From the NCBI RefSeq assembly GCF_001458175.1, contig NZ_CYPW01000016.1, forward strand, positions 1 through 41,953: DNA of 41,953 nt, given 5' to 3'. The notes beneath the pieces are model-generated. The model saw only the letters and a program-made list of their open reading frames with translations. It ran no database searches and was not told where the DNA came from. Below are positions 19,025 through 26,474 of this stretch, piece after piece. A program made the position numbers and the translations under genes. The stretch comes from Shimia marina (GTDB taxonomy: Bacteria > Pseudomonadota > Alphaproteobacteria > Rhodobacterales > Rhodobacteraceae). The stretch's first letter is position 1. The number at the start of each line of letters is the position of its first letter.

Positions 19025-19354
19025 TTAGCCACAGGTGAGATCTTTGATAAGCGGCTGGCAAAGATCAGGACGACCGCCACAGCAATCTTCCAGCAGAAAG
19101 CCGAGCAGCCCGCGCACGCCTTCCGTATCGGCAAAATAGCGAATGCTGCGCCCCTCACGCTGATTGCGCAGAAGATCGGCCTGCAACAAGACGGAGAGAT
19201 TCGCAGAAAGCGTGTTCTGGCGCACATCCAAAGCATCGGCAATTTCACCGGCGGCCAATCCTGCATCTCCTGCCTGTATCAACAGGCGGAACGCATCAAG
19301 GCGCGTGGGCTGAGACAGTGCGGCAAAAGCCGCGAGAGCTGATTTTTTATCCAT
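19025..19354 (-). CDS. arsR: ArsR family arsenic-responsive repressor
   Basis: 109 residues from the ATG at 19354 (MDKKSALAAFAALSQPTRLD). The winged-helix core is clear: AGEIADALDVRQNTLSANLS is the recognition helix-turn-helix, followed by the wing LRNQREGRSIRYFAD. The C-terminal tail DCCGGRPDLCQPL carries three cysteines suited to bind As(III), unlike the CxC site within the DNA-binding helix of the E. coli type. It should repress the ars operon and release it when arsenite binds. It is the first gene of the operon, with arsC 16 bases downstream, so it is probably autoregulated. Confidence 0.93.
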   Translation of the reverse strand: MDKKSALAAFAALSQPTRLDAFRLLIQAGDAGLAAGEIADALDVRQNTLSANLSVLLQADLLRNQREGRSIRYFADTEGVRGLLGFLLEDCCGGRPDLCQPLIKDLTCG

Positions 19355-19371
19355 ATATCGTGAATTATGGA
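19350..19371. promoter_or_regulatory. Candidate ArsR operator
   Basis: Inverted repeat TCCATA (19350-19355), ten-base spacer, TATGGA (19366-19371), overlapping the arsR start codon in an AT-rich region. Position and symmetry fit autoregulation by ArsR; this is inference. Confidence 0.5.
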
Positions 19372-19449
19372 AATATAATACAAAGTGCAAGCCCTGATTG
19401 CCTGTAAGCGATGACATTTTAATGACAGTCCCTTATTCAGCGGCACACC

Positions 19450-19905
19450 TCAGCCATGCACATCTAAGGGCCGATCCTCCAACATGGTTTCCATCGAAAA
19501 ATATCCGGTGACCGTGTCGAGCTCAAACCCGGTGGTCAAGCGGCGATACACCGCATCATAGCCTGCCATGCCGGAGGTCACGATCTTCAGCATGTAGTCC
19601 CAGTCTCCCCCAATGCGATGCATTTCTGAAACTTGAGGAATACGTGCCACATGCGCTTTAAATGCCTCTGCCCATTCCACCGAATGGTTGCGCGTGCGTA
19701 CCATGACAAAAACGGTCAAATCCAAGCCCACCGCAGCAGGATCAATCCGCATCCGAGCCCCGCGCAGGACACCGCTTTCCTCCAAACGTTTCAGCCTGCG
19801 CCAAAGCGCATTTTGAGACATCCCCACGCGCTCTGCAATTTCCCGCTGCGACAAGGCCGCGTCTCGTTGCAATACATCCAGTATTTTTCGATCAAGATCG
19901 TCCAT
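19450..19905 (-). CDS. Lrp/AsnC family transcriptional regulator
   Basis: 151 residues from the ATG at 19905 (MDDLDRKILDVLQRDAALSQ); an ATG three codons upstream is possible. The N-terminal AsnC-type helix-turn-helix (REIAERVGMSQNALWRRLKR) is followed by the RAM ligand-binding domain from about residue 65, with RIGGDWDYMLKIVTSGMAGY. Such proteins form dimers or octamers and respond to amino acids. It is divergent from the class V aminotransferase-fold gene, with 117 bases between the starts, so it probably regulates that gene (inference). The shared region holds AT-rich half-site-like sequences but no clear operator. Confidence 0.9.
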   Translation of the reverse strand: MDDLDRKILDVLQRDAALSQREIAERVGMSQNALWRRLKRLEESGVLRGARMRIDPAAVGLDLTVFVMVRTRNHSVEWAEAFKAHVARIPQVSEMHRIGGDWDYMLKIVTSGMAGYDAVYRRLTTGFELDTVTGYFSMETMLEDRPLDVHG

Positions 19906-20022
19906 ATTGCGCATATTTATAGATCGCATGACCCACATTGAAACGAAAAATGCAAAATATAGGTGAGTTTTTTGAAAGATTTCTTGGGTAATATTCACCA
20001 AACCCTTACAAAAGAGGCCTCA

Positions 20023-21429
20023 ATGTCCGATCTCACCCGCCCCTACACGCTTTTTGCCGACAGCCTACGCACCGCCTCCGATGCGATTGACGACCTGCGT
20101 GATGGTCTGATTGGCGGTGATATTCACATCGATACTCCCTCAGGACCACGCAAACTGGTCTATGCCGACTACGTGGCCTCCGGGCGTGCCTTGCGGCAGG
20201 TAGAGACTTTCGTCATGGAACAGGTGCTGCCCTACTACGCCAACACCCACACAGACGCCTCCCTTTGTGGAGCCCGCATGGGCGCTCTGCGAGAAGGCGC
20301 ACGGGCGGTGGTGCGCACTCACTGCGGCGCAGATGCGGATGACCATGCCGTGATCTTTGCTGGTGCCGGGGCCACCTCGGGCCTCAACCAACTGGTCCAT
20401 CTGATGCAGATTGGCGCTAAAGACACCGTCATTGTGGGCCCCTATGAGCATCACTCAAACCTGCTGCCATGGCGCGAAAGCGGCGCCAAGGTCATCGAAA
20501 TCCCTGAAGGGGTTCTTCCGGGCCCAGATCGCTCCGCCCTGACCAAAGCGCTGGCAGAGCACGGGCTGAACGGGCGGGTGATTGTCGCCATGAGCGCCGC
20601 TGCCAATGTCACCGGCGTCTGCACGGATGTGGCTGCCATCACACGGCTGGTCAAAGCCTATGATGCCCTGATGGTCTGGGACTACGCAGGCGGCGGTCCG
20701 TACCTGCCCATGACCATGTCCCCCACCAAAGGGGCGGAAGTTGATGCACTGGTGTTTTCGCCTCATAAATTCATCGGTGGCCCCGGTGCCAGCGGCGTGT
20801 TGGTGCTGCGCAAAGATGTGGTACGATCCGAGATCCCCTATCGCCCCGGCGGCGGCACGGTGGCCTTTGTGAACGCCCACGAACACGACTACGTTGCGCA
20901 GCTGGAACAGCGCGAAGAAGGCGGCACGCCCAATGTCATTGGTGATATTCGAGTGGGGTTGGCACTGACGGTGAAAGACGTCATCGGCGCGGCCCAAATG
21001 AATGAACGCAATGCCGCTCTGACCGCGCGCGCTTTTGAAGCGTGGGGCCCTTCCCCGCACGTCGACCTGCTCGCAGCCCAACGCGACACGCGTCTGCCAA
21101 TCTTGTCTTTTGTGCCGCGTGACCACCATGGCGCCCGCATTGATCACAACGCCTTCACCCGCGCCCTGTCTGAGCGCTATGGCATTCAGGCGCGGGGCGG
21201 CTGCTCCTGCGCGGGCCCCTATGTGCATGCCCTGCTGAATATCGACGATCCGCAATCTGCCGACATCCGCAAAGACATTCTCTTTGGCGAGGGCGCGCGC
21301 AAACCGGGGTTTGTGCGCCTCAACCTCAGCGTTCTAATGACAGATGAGACGGTCGATTACATTCTCAACGCGGTCACAGAGTTGGCCCACACTTGGGCAC
21401 AGGAAACACCACAGGCCCTTGCTGGCTGA
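20023..21429 (+). CDS. PLP-dependent class V aminotransferase-fold enzyme (cysteine desulfurase-like)
   Basis: 468 residues from the ATG at 20023, with GAGG five bases before it; a further 20 codons upstream are open but lack a ribosome site. PLP features are YEHHSN (141-146), Asp220 in VWDYAGGGPY and Lys249 in FSPHKFIGGPGASG, the expected Schiff-base lysine. A C-terminal RGGCSCAGPYVH loop resembles the cysteine-containing loop of SufS/selenocysteine lyases. It is longer than SufS (about 410) and no suf or isc gene is near, so the substrate is uncertain; desulfuration or beta-elimination of an amino acid is plausible. The neighbouring Lrp-type regulator supports an amino acid substrate. Confidence 0.85.
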   Translation: MSDLTRPYTLFADSLRTASDAIDDLRDGLIGGDIHIDTPSGPRKLVYADYVASGRALRQVETFVMEQVLPYYANTHTDASLCGARMGALREGARAVVRTHCGADADDHAVIFAGAGATSGLNQLVHLMQIGAKDTVIVGPYEHHSNLLPWRESGAKVIEIPEGVLPGPDRSALTKALAEHGLNGRVIVAMSAAANVTGVCTDVAAITRLVKAYDALMVWDYAGGGPYLPMTMSPTKGAEVDALVFSPHKFIGGPGASGVLVLRKDVVRSEIPYRPGGGTVAFVNAHEHDYVAQLEQREEGGTPNVIGDIRVGLALTVKDVIGAAQMNERNAALTARAFEAWGPSPHVDLLAAQRDTRLPILSFVPRDHHGARIDHNAFTRALSERYGIQARGGCSCAGPYVHALLNIDDPQSADIRKDILFGEGARKPGFVRLNLSVLMTDETVDYILNAVTELAHTWAQETPQALAG

Positions 21430-21438
21430 GATAAACGC

Positions 21439-21858
21439 CTAAAGCGTCGTGGCCCGGACCTTAAAAGCCCCCGAGCCGCGCGCGATGCTCTCCCCTGTCT
21501 CATCACAAATGCTGCCCTCTGCGAAAAAGGTCTTGGCGCCGCCACCCGTGCGCCAACCTTCCGCGATCAACCGCCCCCCTCTGGGACGCGATAGAAAATT
21601 CGTGGTCAGCGATAGCGTGAGCGCAAGCTTTTTATGATCCGCTGTGCCGGTGTAGCACCCGGCAAACCCCATCACCGTATCAAGCAGCGTCGCATAGATG
21701 CCGCCATGCGGAATGCCTGCACGGTTCATCAGATGCGGTGCCAGCGGCAACTCAAGGCGTGCGTAATCCTCATCCCAATGGGTGAGCTCAAATCCGAGGT
21801 GCTTTTGCAACCCATAAGGCGTTTCGTCGAGTGCTGGATCAAAGGGGGCATAAGTCAT
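21439..21858 (-). CDS. PaaI-family hotdog thioesterase
   Basis: 139 residues. The hotdog-fold signature is in LMNRAGIPHGGIYATLLDTV, where HGGIYATLLD supplies the catalytic-helix residues, followed by LTTNFLSRPRGGRLIAEG. It should hydrolyse an acyl-CoA thioester in the cytosol. It is probably the last gene of the minus-strand acyl-CoA gene set, 63 bases after the SDR stop, and converges on the aminotransferase-fold gene with about ten bases between stop codons. Its ribosome site is weak (GGAC). Confidence 0.87.
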   Translation of the reverse strand: MTYAPFDPALDETPYGLQKHLGFELTHWDEDYARLELPLAPHLMNRAGIPHGGIYATLLDTVMGFAGCYTGTADHKKLALTLSLTTNFLSRPRGGRLIAEGWRTGGGAKTFFAEGSICDETGESIARGSGAFKVRATTL

Positions 21859-21921
21859 GCACAGGTCCGTCTAAAAGTTGCAGCGCCCGGCATCGCCGGG
21901 CCTTGCCCTCTGTTATGTCGG

Positions 21922-22698
21922 TCAAACAGCCGTCAGGCCACCGTCTATGGCAATCGCTTGGCCGGTCATAAAACTGTTCTCCGGCGCATTGATCCACAAC
22001 ATGGCTTGCACCACCTCCTCCGGCTCAGACACACGGCGCATGGGCACACGGCTGGCGATCTGTTTCAACGTGTCTTCCCGGTTCAGCCCTGTTCGGGTGC
22101 CGACAACCTCTGCCATTTCATCCACCATCGGCGTCGCTGAAAACGACGGGCACAGCGCGTTCACACGGATGCCACGGGTGGCGTTTTCATCCGCCGCAGC
22201 TTTGGTCAACCCAACAACTGCATGTTTGGCGGCGGCATAAAGCGACAAATGCGCCGCCCCAACAAGTCCGGCCGCAGAGGCCACATTCAGGATCGCACCC
22301 ACCCCGGCCTGCTGCATCAGCGGGATCTGATACTTCATACACAGGAACACCCCTTTGGCATTCACATTCATCATCACGTCAAAGTCGTCGGTGGTGAGAA
22401 ATTGCAGCGGGCGCACATCATGACCGATGCCCGCATTGTTGATCCCCACATCAATGCCCCCAAATCGCTGCGAAATATGCGCCACATGCTGCGCAACCTG
22501 CGCCTCCTCAGCAACATTCACCACATCACTCACGACCTCGACACCGTCGCTTTCAAGCCCTACCACAACATCGCGCAACGCGACTTCGTTGATGTCTGAA
22601 AGACCCAGCTTCGCCCCCTGCGCGGCAAATCTCTTGGCTGCCATCGCACCAAAACCGCTGGCCGCCCCGGTGATCATCACCACCTTGTCCTGATACAT
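21922..22698 (-). CDS. Short-chain dehydrogenase/reductase
   Basis: 258 residues from the ATG at 22698, one base after the stop of the kinase gene; the open frame extends about 90 codons into that gene but has no SDR content there. The classical SDR motifs are complete: TGAASGFG (10-17) for cofactor binding, NNAG (86-89), and catalytic Ser140, Tyr153 and Lys157 (YAAAK). An acidic residue after the second strand (SDINE) suggests NAD rather than NADP. The likely reaction is oxidation of a hydroxyacyl-CoA or similar alcohol. Tight coupling to the APH-type kinase gene suggests they serve one pathway. Confidence 0.92.
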   Translation of the reverse strand: MYQDKVVMITGAASGFGAMAAKRFAAQGAKLGLSDINEVALRDVVVGLESDGVEVVSDVVNVAEEAQVAQHVAHISQRFGGIDVGINNAGIGHDVRPLQFLTTDDFDVMMNVNAKGVFLCMKYQIPLMQQAGVGAILNVASAAGLVGAAHLSLYAAAKHAVVGLTKAAADENATRGIRVNALCPSFSATPMVDEMAEVVGTRTGLNREDTLKQIASRVPMRRVSEPEEVVQAMLWINAPENSFMTGQAIAIDGGLTAV

Positions 22699-22699
22699 C

Positions 22700-23725
22700 T
22701 TATCCACGTTGTGTCGCCTCCAATCCGGCCATGGCAAACATGGGCACAAAGCTTCCAAGCTTGGCCGCGCGTTCAGGATCCGACGCATTGCCATCCAGCG
22801 CGCGTTTTTTGACCCCCTGAATAATGGCCGCCATGCGAAAGAAGCAAAACGCCAGATAGAAGCCGAATTTTTCAATACCCGGCAGTCCCATCCGCACACA
22901 ATAGGACGCGATGAACTCTTCGTCCGTCGGCAACCCCAAAGCCGCACGATCCACGCCAGCAAGCCCCCGTCCCTCATGGCCCGGCGGCATCTGCCACTGC
23001 ATGATCACTGCGGCGAGATCCGCATAGGGATGCCCGATGGTGGAAAGCTCCCAATCCAACACCGCCAGAACTTCAGCGCGATCCCTGGCAAACAGCATAT
23101 TATCGATGCGGTAATCCCCATGCACCAAGGTACGTTTGCCATCATCTGCGGGAATATTGGCCGCAAGCCAGTCAATCAACGCATCCATCTGCGGCACAGC
23201 CTCGGTCTCAGAGGCGCGGTACTGCTTGGTCCAGCGCCCGACCTGACGCTCAAAGTAATTTCCCTCAGGGCCGTAATCCGACAGGCCCACCGCCGCAATA
23301 TCCACAGAATGGATCGCGGCCAGCACGCGGCCCATCTCATCAATCACCGCCGCGCGTTCTGATGTGGTGAGATCTGGCAAGCGTGGGTCGTCAAAATTGC
23401 GCCCCTCAACGAAGTCCATGACATAAAAGGCAGATCCGATCACATCATCGTCTTCGCACAACATGTGCATCTTGGCGACCGGCACCTCTGTGCCCGCAAG
23501 GGCCTTTTGCACCCGGAACTCACGATCCACCGCATGCGCGGATTTCAGCAAAACACCGGGGGGCTTGCGGCGCAGCACATACTGCCCTGACGCGCTGTCC
23601 AGCCGAAAGGTTGGATTGGATTGGCCCACATCAAATTTTGTCGCCTCAATCGGACCGGAAAAGCCCTCAAGCTGCCCCTCCAACCACCGTTCAACAGCCT
23701 TGGTATCCAATGTCGTTGCGTCCAT
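22700..23725 (-). CDS. APH-type phosphotransferase (acyl-CoA pathway kinase-like)
   Basis: 341 residues from the ATG at 23725, which has GCGAGGG just upstream; an upstream GTG at 23746 lacks such a site. The aminoglycoside-phosphotransferase/kinase fold is visible: VLRRKPPGVLLKSAHAVDRE near the N-terminus (a typical start of the ACAD10/11-associated kinases), VMDFVEGRNF as hinge, HGDYRIDN (202-209) as catalytic loop and DWE (224-226) as the metal-binding motif. In known relatives, LvaA of levulinate catabolism and the kinase domains of ACAD10/11, the enzyme phosphorylates the 4-hydroxyl of a hydroxyacyl-CoA. Antibiotic resistance is not suggested by this context. Confidence 0.9.
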   Translation of the reverse strand: MDATTLDTKAVERWLEGQLEGFSGPIEATKFDVGQSNPTFRLDSASGQYVLRRKPPGVLLKSAHAVDREFRVQKALAGTEVPVAKMHMLCEDDDVIGSAFYVMDFVEGRNFDDPRLPDLTTSERAAVIDEMGRVLAAIHSVDIAAVGLSDYGPEGNYFERQVGRWTKQYRASETEAVPQMDALIDWLAANIPADDGKRTLVHGDYRIDNMLFARDRAEVLAVLDWELSTIGHPYADLAAVIMQWQMPPGHEGRGLAGVDRAALGLPTDEEFIASYCVRMGLPGIEKFGFYLAFCFFRMAAIIQGVKKRALDGNASDPERAAKLGSFVPMFAMAGLEATQRG

Positions 23726-23760
23726 AGCACCCTCGCTCCATGCCACGCCGCCCCAATAGC

Positions 23761-24423
23761 TCAGCTATAGGTCAGCATTTCGTCTTCATTGCTTGCCTCA
23801 ATGTGCGGTGTGTCATTAAACCCATTCAGCCAGACTTGGCCTTTGGCCATCACAAACCGGGCCACAGCACAGTTTTTCACCTGCAATTGCAAAAGGATCA
23901 TCTGCGCGGCCGGCGCATCCAGCACATCGGCAACCGTCCGGCCAATGGCACCACCAGAACTCACGGCAAGTGCGGTCTTCGCATCGGAGGCGGCCACAAT
24001 AGCGCGCGCCTCACGGACCCGGTTGGTGAAAGCCGCAAAACTTTCCGGTGGATTTTCAATTTCGTCGCGCTGCCACTCCAAAACCGTATCGCGCAGAATG
24101 CGAAAATGGGTTTTGCGATCGCTGTGCAGATCGGCGGGCTTGTCGACGCGGGTTTGATACCGCGCCTCCAAAAGCCCGCCAAAATCAAATTCGTTCCACT
24201 CCGGCACCACAATCGGGGTCATCCCGCTGCCCAGAGCGCGTTCAAGGCCTTCCCAGGTCTGTCGATGGCGTTTCTGCGCCCCGATAAACACCGCATCCGG
24301 CATGACACCCTGACGTTTCAGAGCAGCGCCCAAAGCCTCAGACTGGCGATGGCCGAGGTCTGACAAATTGTCATAATCGGCCGCACCAAAACTTGCCTGA
24401 GCATGGCGTATGAGGTGGAACAT
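23761..24423 (-). CDS. Histidine phosphatase (PGAM-like) family protein, second catalytic His replaced
   Basis: 220 residues from the ATG at 24423, five bases after the preceding stop. The phosphoenzyme motif is present as LIRHAQASFG (Arg6, His7), with an acid candidate in WNEFDFG (Glu78). The second catalytic histidine, usually in a VSHGG motif, instead reads AVSSGGAIGR (Ser155-Ser156), so the standard mechanism may be impaired or altered. The family includes phosphoglycerate mutases and assorted phosphatases. Its position between a flavoprotein and the APH-type kinase suggests action on a phosphorylated intermediate or a regulatory role, which is inference. Confidence 0.85.
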   Translation of the reverse strand: MFHLIRHAQASFGAADYDNLSDLGHRQSEALGAALKRQGVMPDAVFIGAQKRHRQTWEGLERALGSGMTPIVVPEWNEFDFGGLLEARYQTRVDKPADLHSDRKTHFRILRDTVLEWQRDEIENPPESFAAFTNRVREARAIVAASDAKTALAVSSGGAIGRTVADVLDAPAAQMILLQLQVKNCAVARFVMAKGQVWLNGFNDTPHIEASNEDEMLTYS

Positions 24424-24428
24424 CTGGC

Positions 24429-25418
24429 TCACTTCATACGGTCCTGAAGCCGCTCCCAAGCCGCGATATATTCGCGCTCAAGCCGATCCACCAGCTGGGA
24501 CACAGGCCCCACCTCTTTGACGGCACCGATACCCTGACCAGACCCCCAGATGGTTTTCCAGGCTTTGGGCTTCTCCTTGTCACCGCCAAAGTCCATATCT
24601 TTGACACTGCCCATAGGCAGGTTGTCCGGATCCATGCCTGCGTTCTCCACAGATCCCTTAAGATAATTGCCCCAGACGCCGGTAAAGAGCGAGGAATAGA
24701 CAATGTCATCCGCACCGCTATCCACGATCATATCCTTATAGCCCTGCACCGCATTGGCCTCCTCGGTCGCGATGAACGGCGAGCCAATATAGCCGAGATC
24801 TGCGCCCATGGCCTGCGCAGCCAAAAGCGATGCCCCTGTGCCAATGGAGCCCGACAACAGCAGAGGCCCATCAAACCACTCGCGAATTTCACTGATGAGA
24901 GCGAGGGGGGACTGCGGACCTGCATGCCCACCGGCACCAGCGGCCACCGCGATCAGACCATCAGCGCCTTTCTCAATCGCCTTCTTGGCAAAAAAGTTGT
25001 TGATGATGTCGTGCAGCGCGATACCGCCGCAATCATGGGCCGCATCATTGACCTCTTTGCGCGCCCCAAGCGAGGTGATCCAGACAGGCACCTTATGCTT
25101 GTGGCAAAGCTCAATGTCGCGCTCCAGCCGGGTGTTGGAGCGATGCACGATCTGATTGACCGCAAATGGTGCGGCCGGGCGGTCCGGGTTTTCTTGATTG
25201 TGACGGTCCAGCTCTTCGCGGATCTGCGTGAGCCAGGTGTCCAGAAGTGGGTGGTCGCCCTCGCCTTCGCGTGCGTTCAGCGCGGGGAAACTGCCTATGA
25301 TGCCTGCCTTACACTGGGCAATGACCAGTGCGGGTACGGAAATGATAAACAAAGGCGAAGCAACTGCGGGGATACGCAGACCTTGCAGAGCCTTTGGAAG
25401 GTGGCTGTCACCAGACAT
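24429..25418 (-). CDS. Nitronate monooxygenase-like FMN oxidoreductase
   Basis: 329 residues from the ATG at 25418, with AGGAG six bases upstream. TIM-barrel flavoprotein of the 2-nitropropane dioxygenase family: GLIAVAAGAGGHAGPQSPLA contains the conserved His, and LLLSGSIGTGASLLAAQAMG with ADLGYIGSPFIAT forms the FMN phosphate site. The N-terminal IPAVASPLFIISVPALVIAQ is typical. Many family members oxidise nitronates, but others are enoyl-CoA or enoyl-ACP reductases, which would fit this acyl-CoA gene set better. The gene follows a 159-base gap, so it may have its own promoter. Confidence 0.9.
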   Translation of the reverse strand: MSGDSHLPKALQGLRIPAVASPLFIISVPALVIAQCKAGIIGSFPALNAREGEGDHPLLDTWLTQIREELDRHNQENPDRPAAPFAVNQIVHRSNTRLERDIELCHKHKVPVWITSLGARKEVNDAAHDCGGIALHDIINNFFAKKAIEKGADGLIAVAAGAGGHAGPQSPLALISEIREWFDGPLLLSGSIGTGASLLAAQAMGADLGYIGSPFIATEEANAVQGYKDMIVDSGADDIVYSSLFTGVWGNYLKGSVENAGMDPDNLPMGSVKDMDFGGDKEKPKAWKTIWGSGQGIGAVKEVGPVSQLVDRLEREYIAAWERLQDRMK

Positions 25419-25436
25419 GATTAACTCCTGTGTTTG

Positions 25437-25461
25437 GTGGCAGGATAAGGCCCCCTGCCAC
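25437..25461 (-). promoter_or_regulatory. Hairpin in the leader of the flavoprotein gene
   Basis: GTGGCAGG (25437-25444) pairs perfectly with CCTGCCAC (25454-25461) across a nine-base loop, about 20 bases upstream of the start codon at 25418. No T run follows, so a terminator is unlikely. A separate 8-bp palindrome TGACGTCA lies at 25492-25499 and could be an operator half of a promoter in this gap. Confidence 0.4.
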
Positions 25462-25577
25462 GCGGACAAACAAGAGCCTGCAAAAGTAACATGACGTCAC
25501 ATCATCGGAGATCCGCGGAGCGCAGCCTCAAACATCCCCGAAAGAACGGCTGAAACAGGAGGCCAAGCCCCTGCACA

Positions 25578-26471
25578 TCAGGCTTGCCGCAAGAACGCGC
25601 GGATCTGCTCCGCAACCTCGCCCGGTTTCTGATGCAAGAGCCAGTGGTCCGCGCCAGCAATGCTTCGCTGTGTCAGATCTTCACAGAGCTCCGACAGCCC
25701 CTCATAGCTTTCGGGCAACAACGCTGTGTCGTTTTCTCCCCAAAGCAAGAGATGTGGCATCGCCACACGCAGCATCTCAGCAGGCAGGTTCGGCAAATCC
25801 TCCGCAGTAAGCGGAACACCCGGGGATGCCACTTTCAGGCTTGAGGCGCGATACCAGTTGACCATACCCCGCAGTTGGCGTGCATCGCCCCAAGCGGCCT
25901 GATAGGCACCCCGCTTTTCTGCGGTCATCCAAGACATATCCATTTGATCAGAAAACAGCCCCAACAGACGGGCATGATCATTGGCGCAGAGTTTTTCCTC
26001 TGAACCTTCGGCGCGCAGCCAGTCAATATACTGACTGGCCTCAGACTGCGCCCCACCCGCCGCAAGCGCATGCTGAAACGGGATGGGATGCACGCCATTG
26101 GCGATCATCAGCCGCGCAAAGCGCTCCGGATGCCGAAAGGCCAGACCATAGGCCACCGCCGCTCCCCAATCATGCCCCAAGACCGCTGCGATCGGTTTGG
26201 CAGGGCTGAAATGGTTCAATACAGCCGCCGCATCCGCAATCAGCTTGCTTGGCGCATAATCTGCAACCTTGGCGGGGCGCCAGCTTTGCCCATAGCCTCG
26301 CTGATCCGGAGCAATGCAGAAAAAATCATCTTGCAAATGCGGGATCAGATCAAAAAAGGCACCGGAATACTCCGGAAAGCCGTGCAACATTAGGATCGCA
26401 GGCTTGGCAGGATCACCGGCCACGACAACATGAAAGTCATGGCCAGCGATAGTGAGCGTTTCGCTGCGCAA
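25578..26471 (-). CDS. Alpha/beta hydrolase, epoxide hydrolase-like
   Basis: 297 residues. The oxyanion region is HGFPEYSGAFF (30-40), DQRGYGQS follows, and the nucleophile elbow is GHDWGAA with Asp101, as in epoxide hydrolases and haloalkane dehalogenases rather than serine esterases. A later Asp in LLLWGENDTALLPES and His about 276 in AGADHWLLH complete the triad. The frame begins with TTG three bases after the acyl-CoA ligase stop, so it is probably translated by coupling. The substrate may be an epoxide or a halogenated or ester compound feeding the acyl-CoA pathway; this cannot be narrowed from sequence. Confidence 0.88.
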   Translation of the reverse strand: MRSETLTIAGHDFHVVVAGDPAKPAILMLHGFPEYSGAFFDLIPHLQDDFFCIAPDQRGYGQSWRPAKVADYAPSKLIADAAAVLNHFSPAKPIAAVLGHDWGAAVAYGLAFRHPERFARLMIANGVHPIPFQHALAAGGAQSEASQYIDWLRAEGSEEKLCANDHARLLGLFSDQMDMSWMTAEKRGAYQAAWGDARQLRGMVNWYRASSLKVASPGVPLTAEDLPNLPAEMLRVAMPHLLLWGENDTALLPESYEGLSELCEDLTQRSIAGADHWLLHQKPGEVAEQIRAFLRQA

Positions 26472-26474
26472 GCG

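Noticed and set aside
19906..20022. Lrp operator in the region between the Lrp-type regulator and the aminotransferase-fold gene
   Set aside because: GGTGA and TCACC half-sites are about 29 bases apart with weak symmetry; not distinctive enough to call.
22700..23725. Aminoglycoside resistance gene
   Set aside because: The fold is APH-like, but its N-terminal motif and neighbours match acyl-CoA pathway kinases; nothing suggests antibiotic modification.
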